Positions 59,105 through 64,000 of a DNA stretch of 64,000 nt are shown here, piece after piece (position 1 is the stretch's first letter; every line of letters begins with the position of its first letter). Source of the DNA: Candidatus Desulfosporosinus nitrosoreducens (lineage in GTDB: Bacteria > Bacillota > Desulfitobacteriia > Desulfitobacteriales > Desulfitobacteriaceae); contig NZ_JAVHUW010000026.1 in NCBI RefSeq assembly GCF_030954495.1, positions 58,186-122,185 on the forward strand. Direction: 5' to 3'. The translations under genes were made by a program, and so were the position numbers. Under the pieces are notes generated by a model. That model saw nothing but the letters and a program-made list of their open reading frames with translations. It ran no database searches and was not told the origin of the DNA.

Positions 59105-59926
59105 ATGCCTGAATTGCCGGAGGTCGAAACGATTCGACGAACTTTAGCGGTACACATTAAGGATTTGAAAATCAACGACGTAAAACTGATATGGCCCACT
59201 GCTGTTTGCGGTTGGCAGGACAAAGCTTTCGCGGAGTTAGTCATCGGACGCCGAATCATAGAGCTGGACCGCCGGGGAAAGTATCTCCTCATTCGTTTGG
59301 ATGAGGAACTGACGCTAATCGCCCATATGCGGATGACGGGGCGCCTTAATTATTATGCGGATCACAGGGAGCCGGAAAAGCATACCCATGTAGTTCTCCA
59401 ATTGGAACGCGGGGAAGTGCATTTCTCCGATGTGCGCAAATTTGGCAGGATACAAGCCATACCCACCCCGCTGTGTGTCCGGGAATCCTCCCTAAGCAAG
59501 CTTGGTCCCGAACCCTTGGAGGCCGAGTTCACGCCGGAAGTGCTCAAAGACCGTCTTATAAAGAAAAAAGTCACTTTTAAAGCCGCTTTGCTCGACCAGC
59601 ATGTCCTGGCCGGGTTGGGGAACATTTATGCGGATGAATCTCTTTTCCTGGCGGGAATATCGCCTCAACGCCGGGCAGACACTTTGTCCGAAGAGGAAAG
59701 CGTCAAACTGCACGCGGCCATAAAGACGGTGCTCCAGGCCGGTGTCGATGCCCAAGGGACATCCTTCCGGGATTACCGGGATGCTAACGGAGAAAAAGGC
59801 TGGTTTGAACAGGATCTGCAGGTTTATGGCAGGGGCGGGGAACCCTGTAAAGTTTGCGGGCAAACCTTAGAGCGCCTTCGCCTTGCCGGACGGACAACGG
59901 TGTATTGTCCGCAGTGTCAGAAGTAA
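59105..59926 (+). CDS. mutM: Formamidopyrimidine-DNA glycosylase
   Basis: MutM removes 8-oxoguanine and other oxidised purines. The mature N-terminus PELPEVETIRRTL carries the catalytic proline and glutamate. LIAHMRMTGRL, HVVLQLERGEVHFSDVRKFG and GLGNIYADESLFLAGI follow, and the C-terminal zinc finger is CKVCGQTLERLRLAGRTTVYCPQCQ. The start at 59105 places Pro next to Met, which the enzyme needs, so the longer frame is rejected. GAGGAG lies before it. Co-transcribed with polA as a repair pair. Confidence 0.95.
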   Translation: MPELPEVETIRRTLAVHIKDLKINDVKLIWPTAVCGWQDKAFAELVIGRRIIELDRRGKYLLIRLDEELTLIAHMRMTGRLNYYADHREPEKHTHVVLQLERGEVHFSDVRKFGRIQAIPTPLCVRESSLSKLGPEPLEAEFTPEVLKDRLIKKKVTFKAALLDQHVLAGLGNIYADESLFLAGISPQRRADTLSEEESVKLHAAIKTVLQAGVDAQGTSFRDYRDANGEKGWFEQDLQVYGRGGEPCKVCGQTLERLRLAGRTTVYCPQCQK

Positions 59927-60269
59927 CAGGTGTAATTGTCATTTTCCAGGGTGATCAGGATGAACCCGTGTTCGGCCTGCAGGAGAGATTTTCTTTTGCC
60001 GAAAGCATCTCTGCTTAAGGGCAGAGATGCAAACTTATAGGATCTAAAAGCCTTCACAGCACAATGATGCGTTTGAAGGCTTTATTTATTACTTCGCGCT
60101 TCTCTTATCCGTTGTGTCCCTGAGCTCCCTTCTGTCATATAGTGTACAAGGCAAACAGGCATTTTTTGTACTATCAGAAAGTATAAAGAGCAACTAAACT
60201 GCCGCCTGCGCCAGCCAAGTTTTCTTTATTTGGCGCGAATAGGGGAGATTCCAACAAGGGAGGATCAAG
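59927..60269. other. Gap with two hairpins after mutM
   Basis: GCATCTCTGC/GCAGAGATGC (60005-60030) and AAAGCCTTCA/TGAAGGCTTT (60047-60083, followed by ATTTATT) are both terminator-like; the second is the better one. No gene is supported. CTGCCGCCTGCGCCAGCCAAGTTTT (60197 onward) loosely resembles part of the element at 43512. Confidence 0.5.
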
Positions 60270-60671
60270 ATGAAAAAATATGTTTATAGGGCTTATATTG
60301 GAAAAGATGAAGAGACCGGAAAGTTTAAAGTCTTTTTTCCGGATTTTCCGGGCTTCAGTGCTGAAGGAAAAGATTTCGTTGAGGCTTATTTGGCGGCCAG
60401 GAGTGCGTTGGGGTGTTATCTCTATGATCTGGAAAAAAATCAGGAACCAATCCCCGAAAACACGTTTTTTGCAGATGGGATTCAGACGTGGGAGGCGGTG
60501 GTTCCAATAGAAGTCGATACGCTGGAAGTCCGGCGTATAAACGACGCTGGGCTCATCAATAAAAGCTTGCGGATCCCTAGGTGGCTGGACGATCTGGCCA
60601 AAGAAAACAGAATAAACTTCTCTCAGGTTCTGCGGGAAGCACTGCAAGAGAAGCTGGAAATTGAGGACTGA
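60270..60671 (+). CDS. HicB-family antitoxin-like protein (no HicA partner seen)
   Basis: The 133-residue protein has the HicB partially degraded RNase H fold: YVYRAYIGKDEETGKFKVFFPDFPGFSAEGKDFVEAYLAARSAL. A C-terminal ribbon-helix-helix follows (SLRIPRWLDDLAKENRINFSQVLREALQEKL) that would bind its own promoter. HicB normally neutralises the mRNA interferase HicA encoded next to it. No 60-80-residue HicA frame lies on either side, so it is an orphan or regulates something else. AAGGGAGG lies before the ATG. Confidence 0.8.
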   Translation: MKKYVYRAYIGKDEETGKFKVFFPDFPGFSAEGKDFVEAYLAARSALGCYLYDLEKNQEPIPENTFFADGIQTWEAVVPIEVDTLEVRRINDAGLINKSLRIPRWLDDLAKENRINFSQVLREALQEKLEIED

Positions 60672-60686
60672 GCGGCAGCGGCCCGG

Positions 60687-60718
60687 GACTGCCGGCAAAG
60701 ATGACTTGGCCGGCAGTC
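60687..60718. terminator. Terminator-like hairpin between converging genes
   Basis: GACTGCCGGC pairs with GCCGGCAGTC around AAAGATGACTTG. It lies between the HicB gene and the minus-strand DUF2922 gene. Only weak T-richness flanks it. Confidence 0.55.
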
Positions 60719-60763
60719 TAAATGCTAGCCGTGGTTACGTCAAAGTGGGTGTCAAGACCGTGT

Positions 60764-61003
60764 TTAAGCCTGGGATGAGTCAAAAAGGTCGTTAGTGGTG
60801 GTGTCGACTATCCTAACGTCCCGTGCTCCTGTGATTGCACCGCTGGATGTTAAGAAAATATCGCTGTTGACAACCGTATCCATAACGGCCAGAACCTCAG
60901 CCTGGCTCAGGTCTTCCCGTGGATTAGGAATCGTTATTAAAAAACTTTTACCGCCGGCGGTGGTAAAACTTAATCTTACCACCTTGCTGGTTGTGATGGC
61001 CAT
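60764..61003 (-). CDS. DUF2922 small protein
   Basis: The 79-residue protein reads KVVRLSFTTAGGKSFLITIPNPREDLSQAEVLAVMDTVV and ARDVRIVDTTTNDLF, the complete DUF2922 pattern. Members occur in spore-forming Firmicutes paired with a DUF1659 gene, as here. The molecular role is unknown. GGGG lies before the ATG. Second gene of a two-gene minus-strand operon. Confidence 0.85.
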   Translation of the reverse strand: MAITTSKVVRLSFTTAGGKSFLITIPNPREDLSQAEVLAVMDTVVNSDIFLTSSGAITGARDVRIVDTTTNDLFDSSQA

Positions 61004-61037
61004 TCGCTTACCCCTTTCGTTTGGATTGACTTGCCGG

Positions 61038-61262
61038 TTACTCGTCGGTCAGCTGGAAGTTCTTTCGCAGCGTCACGTCCAGTATCGGATGCAGCGACAG
61101 ACTGAATAAAGCCTGCGCCACCTCATACAGAGCTTGCTCCTGGGCGTCGGCCCGCACATAGCTCAGGCTTTTCAGCCGGGTTATCGGAGCTCCGGCCGGG
61201 GTGGTTCCGTTCTGGTAGGCTACGACCAGCGCCGAATCCAAAGGTGTTGCTACGACAGCCAT
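61038..61262 (-). CDS. DUF1659 small protein
   Basis: The 74-residue protein reads LDSALVVAYQNGTTPAGAPITRLKSLSYVRADAQEQALYEVAQAL and ends ILDVTLRKNFQLTDE, matching DUF1659. AAGGAGG lies before the ATG. It is 34 bases upstream of the DUF2922 gene on the same strand. Function unknown; the conserved pairing suggests they act together. Confidence 0.85.
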   Translation of the reverse strand: MAVVATPLDSALVVAYQNGTTPAGAPITRLKSLSYVRADAQEQALYEVAQALFSLSLHPILDVTLRKNFQLTDE

Positions 61263-61360
61263 TCCTTCACCTCCTTCGTTCCATTGACAAACCGGGTTGA
61301 TCCAGCATGTCCCTATATTTTATGACCTTGCTTGTCCAGGGGTTACAACCTGAAAAAATT

Positions 61361-61414
61361 AAAGCCTATTCCCAGAATGGACAACGTTGTCTATTCTGGG
61401 GAATAGGCTTTTTA
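61361..61414. terminator. Long perfect hairpin terminator
   Basis: AAAGCCTATTCCCAGAAT and GACAA pair with TTGTC and ATTCTGGGGAATAGGCTTT with one bulge, followed by TTATG. About 22 paired bases. It lies upstream of the DUF3102 gene, so it may shield that gene from outside transcription. Confidence 0.8.
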
Positions 61415-61473
61415 TGAGTTTGTCACCTTTGTTAGGTTACCACATATGATGAGAATGAAGGACAAGGAGAGGA

Positions 61474-62343
61474 TTGAGACAATTCGTGAGCGATTCGATT
61501 ACAAATCGTACGCCCCTGGTTATTGCGGCTGAAATAAATGCGATCAGACACCAGATGGAAAAAATTTTCTTGGTCCAGGCCATCGAAATTGGACGGCGGC
61601 TGAAGGAAGCTAAGGACCTGCTCCCCTATGGGGAATGGGGTAAGTGGCTGGAGGAGACCGTGAATTACACGCAGAGAACAGCCGATCGGTTTATGCTGAT
61701 TTTTGAGGCCTACGGGAGCAATCAGCCTGCCTTCCCCGAAGTCGGCGCCCAGGCTCAGGAACTGCCGAGTTTGACCTCCTCTCAGGCCCTGATCCTTTTG
61801 GGGCTTCCGAAGCAAGACCGGGCTCAGTTCCTCGTCGATCTGGATGTGGAAGGCCTGAGCACCCGTGAAATGAAAAAGGCGGTGGATAACTGGAAGCTGG
61901 CTCAACAGGAAAAAGACCGGGCCCTTGAGGAGCGGGACCAGGCCCGGCAGGATAATGAGAATCTTCGGCAAGGCCTGAACGAAGAAAAGGACAAAAACGC
62001 TGGGATGAGCGGGGAGCGCGATAACCTGAAGGCTGAGGTGGATGTTCTGAAGAAGGTCAGGCAGAAACTGGAGCAGGATATGGAGAATAAGAAGGCGGAG
62101 TATGACAAGCTCAAAGAAAGGATCGGCTACAAGAACATCGAAAAAATGAGTGCCAGCCTTACGGCAGCACATAACAAGGCGGAAGCCAATAAGATCGCCT
62201 TTTTATACGACAGTCTGGACAGAACGTTCAAAGAACTTGCCTATGAGATGGCAAGGTTCGCGGGGAAGAATCCGGAGGTGCATGCCATGTACCAAGAAAA
62301 GGTGAAAAGTTTTCTGCTTAATGCGCTTAAAGAGAAGTTGTGA
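61474..62343 (+). CDS. DUF3102 protein with long coiled coil
   Basis: Residues about 20-130 are DUF3102 (EINAIRHQMEKIFLVQAIEIGRRLKEAKDLLPYGEWGKWLEETVNYTQRTADRFMLIFEAYG and SLTSSQALILLGLP). Residues about 135-225 form a highly charged coiled coil (EKDRALEERDQARQDNENLR and onward), and a helical end follows (AFLYDSLDRTFKELAYEMARF). DUF3102 occurs on plasmids and integrated elements and resembles ParB/Spo0J-type HTH modules, so DNA binding is likely. AAGGAGAGG lies before the TTG start. A broken relative lies at 31469. Confidence 0.82.
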   Translation: MRQFVSDSITNRTPLVIAAEINAIRHQMEKIFLVQAIEIGRRLKEAKDLLPYGEWGKWLEETVNYTQRTADRFMLIFEAYGSNQPAFPEVGAQAQELPSLTSSQALILLGLPKQDRAQFLVDLDVEGLSTREMKKAVDNWKLAQQEKDRALEERDQARQDNENLRQGLNEEKDKNAGMSGERDNLKAEVDVLKKVRQKLEQDMENKKAEYDKLKERIGYKNIEKMSASLTAAHNKAEANKIAFLYDSLDRTFKELAYEMARFAGKNPEVHAMYQEKVKSFLLNALKEKL

Positions 62344-62408
62344 TTTTAAGCTTCAATCAGACAACTTTAAAAAAAGCAGGTTCTAGCGCTTAGGCTGAAC
62401 CCTATACA

Positions 62409-62891
62409 CTATTTTTGCCTACTTTCTTTGAAATCGTTAAAGCCTTTTTGTGCCGCTGTATCAAGCCTAAAATATTCAAGCAAATTATTCAGATCTGAAA
62501 CAGTGGAGGAACTTAGTGAATGCTCAATTAGTTCTGTTTCCTCAAGGGGATTGGAATTACCGATTAGTCTTAAAAAGCTTTCCACGGTTTCATGCCGATT
62601 TAAAAGGTATTTGCCAATGTTCCTGCCGCTGTCTGTCAGTTGGATAATTTCGTAACGGTCATATTTTAAGTAACCAAGATTGGCCAGTTTGAAAATCATT
62701 TTGGAGGCGGACGATGGCTTGACATTTAAAAGCTCGGACAGCTTTCCGACGCGGGTGTAATCATTCTCCAGACAAAGCCTGTAGGCCATCTCCAGATAGT
62801 CTTCCTGAGCGGGGGTTAATTGACCCTCTTGTTGATTTGCAAGTTGATATCCCCGAACGGTCCGAAAATCCGAATTCTTGTTGTCATTCAT
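62409..62891 (-). CDS. DtxR/MntR-family metal-dependent repressor
   Basis: Residues about 20-85 are the DtxR winged helix (LTPAQEDYLEMAYRLCLENDYTRVGKLSELLNVKPSSASKMIFKLANLGYLKYDRYEIIQLT). A dimerisation/metal domain follows with RHETVESFLRL and ETELIEHSLSSSTV, where His and Glu ligands (RHE, EHxLS) are conserved. There is no SH3-like third domain. It is divergent from feoA and feoB, so Fe(II)-dependent repression of Feo is the natural inference. AAGGAT lies before the ATG. Confidence 0.88.
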   Translation of the reverse strand: MNDNKNSDFRTVRGYQLANQQEGQLTPAQEDYLEMAYRLCLENDYTRVGKLSELLNVKPSSASKMIFKLANLGYLKYDRYEIIQLTDSGRNIGKYLLNRHETVESFLRLIGNSNPLEETELIEHSLSSSTVSDLNNLLEYFRLDTAAQKGFNDFKESRQK

Positions 62892-62903
62892 AAAATCAAA
62901 TCC

Positions 62904-62931
62904 TTATTAAAAATTTTTCTTTCGGTATAAT
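62904..62931 (+). promoter_or_regulatory. Candidate feoAB promoter
   Basis: TATAAT at 62926-62931 with a weak TTATTA at 62904-62909, 16 bases apart. The following TGTATTCGTAACACA (62931-62945) has a partial dyad that could be a DtxR-family site. No classic DtxR box is seen. Confidence 0.4.
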
Positions 62932-63017
62932 GTATTCGTAACACATTCAGCTTAGGAACCATATGTTAGCGTAGGGAAAATTTCTTCCACCAGGCTAATT
63001 ATTAGGAGGGTTTTACA

Positions 63018-63257
63018 TTGAATAACCATCAAATAGCGTTAAATCAGCTGCCAATCGGCAAAAAAGCCAATGTTACAGCCCTGACATCCGATGGTGCAAC
63101 TAGAAGGCGCATGCTCGATCTCGGTATTATCGACGGAACTGAAATTGAGCCGCTCTATAAAAGCCCGTCCGGCAACCCAGTGGCCTATTTGATCAGAGGA
63201 GCCGTCATCGCTTTGCGGTCCGACGTATCGGGAAGGATCATGGTATCAATGTCGTAA
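63018..63257 (+). CDS. feoA: FeoA, ferrous iron transport accessory protein
   Basis: The 79-residue SH3-fold protein shows ALNQLPIGKKANVTAL, RRRMLDLGIIDGTEIEPLYKSPSGNPVAYLIRGAVIALRSDVSGRI. FeoA interacts with FeoB on the cytoplasmic side of the membrane. The TTG start follows AGGAGGG. It lies 124 bases before feoB in the same direction. Confidence 0.92.
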   Translation: MNNHQIALNQLPIGKKANVTALTSDGATRRRMLDLGIIDGTEIEPLYKSPSGNPVAYLIRGAVIALRSDVSGRIMVSMS

Positions 63258-63381
63258 ATTCATGGGGGGCGATAGCAAACCGGATTTTATGTCTACATAA
63301 ATCGTTTAAGGATACGTGAAAGCAGGCAATTTTGGTGTTCCTTTCGCCCCGCCAGTTTATTTTTAGGGAGGAGTAACTATT

Positions 63382-64000
63382 ATGGGATTAACAAGTACAT
63401 CGACAGGAGCGGAACTATTAAATTACTGCGGACTACATATCGCAAGAGAAACACAGCAGGATAAAATCGTGGCCCTTGCCGGAAATCCCAACGTTGGGAA
63501 AAGCACGGTATTCAACAGTCTGACGGGTTTGAATCAGCACACGGGCAACTGGCCGGGAAAAACGGTCCTCAACGCCCAAGGCAAATATCGGCATCAGAGC
63601 AAGAATTATATCATGGTGGACATACCGGGCACGTATTCGCTGATGGCCAACTCCACAGAAGAGGAAATCGCCCGCGACTTTATCTGCTTCGGAGGGGCGG
63701 ACGCAGTTGTGATTGTCGCCGACGCTACCTGCCTTGAACGGAATCTTAATCTGGTTCTTCAGACGATGGAGATTACCGACAAGGTTGTGCTGTGCGTTAA
63801 TCTGATGGATGAGGCTCAAAAAAAGAAGATCCGGATTAATTTGGATCTGCTTGCCGCCAGTTTGGGTATTCCGGTGGTTGGAACCAGTGCGAGAAGCGGC
63901 AGGGGCCTTGATCATTTGATGAACGCAGTAAGTTCTCTTACGGAGAACTCTCTTCAGGTAAATCCTCTGTTCCTGACTTACAGCGCTGAAATTGAAAAGG
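63382..64000 (+). CDS. feoB: FeoB, ferrous iron transporter (cut by window end)
   Basis: The first 206 residues are visible and the frame runs off the window. The GTPase domain has G1 GNPNVGKST at residues 34-42, switch I GNWPGKTV, G3 DIPGTYSL, the variant G4 NLMD and G5 TSARSGRG. FeoB pumps Fe(II) inward under anaerobic conditions. The N-terminus LTSTSTGAELLNYCGLH is a short extension before the G domain. TAGGGAGGAG lies before the ATG. Expected to be controlled by the divergent DtxR-like repressor. Confidence 0.93.
   Translation, partial: MGLTSTSTGAELLNYCGLHIARETQQDKIVALAGNPNVGKSTVFNSLTGLNQHTGNWPGKTVLNAQGKYRHQSKNYIMVDIPGTYSLMANSTEEEIARDFICFGGADAVVIVADATCLERNLNLVLQTMEITDKVVLCVNLMDEAQKKKIRINLDLLAASLGIPVVGTSARSGRGLDHLMNAVSSLTENSLQVNPLFLTYSAEIEK

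Noticed and set aside
60195..60245. A dispersed repeat shared with 43512-43560
   Set aside because: Only about 15-20 bases (GCCGCCTG and GCCAAGTTTT) are shared with different spacing. This is too little to claim a repeat family from two sites.

Overview
The window comes from a low-to-moderate GC, endospore-forming, motile, anaerobic member of the Firmicutes. Sporulation is shown by a Spo0A-type regulator and an alpha/beta-type small acid-soluble spore protein. Motility is shown by a flagellin and two CsrA genes, anaerobiosis by a reverse rubrerythrin, ferredoxin/flavoprotein genes and FeoAB. The gene mix resembles the Desulfosporosinus/Desulfitobacterium group (Peptococcaceae in the broad sense). 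That placement is an inference from gene content, not from a marker phylogeny.

Layout. 1-4 kb is a patchy region: a flavin-reductase tail, two fluoride-type riboswitches (681-757 and 1945-2020) with no fluoride exporter next to either, a HEAT-repeat gene, a tRNA/tmRNA-like remnant, a Spo0A-like gene, a truncated fabI and an excisionase-like HTH gene. 4-23 kb is mostly housekeeping: rubrerythrin, queG, an aminotransferase with an Lrp-type regulator, aconitase, fmdB, trmL, a nucleoside phosphorylase, a TagO/WecA transferase, a GH18 hydrolase, the SASP, a CBS/DRTGG protein, dnaE, coaD, accDA and tRNA-Leu(CAA). 25.2-29.0 kb is a metal-response cluster (FG-GAP-like lipoprotein, CsoR, P1B ATPase, small membrane protein) with four CsoR-type palindromes.

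29.0-37.0 kb is an eroded accessory region. A tRNA/tmRNA 3' end abuts a VbhA-like antitoxin. It is followed by fragments of KilA-N, HAD, AraC/GyrI, ATC-hydrolase, DUF1062, DUF3102, serine recombinase and IS1182-type transposase genes. Intact AT-rich genes (FtsW-like, HD, Nudix) and a TetR/FMN-reductase divergon also lie here. 37.0-41.4 kb holds a giant flagellin and two csrA genes. Each spacer carries an intrinsic-terminator-like hairpin whose apical loop is AGGAY, the CsrA recognition loop, and the flagellin leader has two more GGA motifs, one over its Shine-Dalgarno sequence.

41.9-48.3 kb is a sigma-54-controlled unit: a PAS/AAA+ activator, an AprA/FrdA-like flavoprotein, a ferredoxin, two unknown genes and an MFS carrier. 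A decayed copy of the flavoprotein's first 40 codons lies just before the carrier. 48.8-56.3 kb holds a Vat-type acetyltransferase, a two-component system preceded by four TCAG boxes exactly 11 bp apart, an NhaC-like antiporter, an Lsa-type ABC-F protein behind a complete ribosome-mediated attenuator (leader peptide MRNFSC), and a quinone reductase-like flavoprotein. 56.4-64 kb holds polA, mutM, an orphan HicB, DUF2922/DUF1659, a DUF3102 coiled-coil protein, and a DtxR-like repressor divergent from feoA and feoB, which runs off the end.

The most striking signals are the CsrA-loop terminators of the csrA-csrA-flagellin locus and the three-way alternative pairing upstream of the ABC-F gene.
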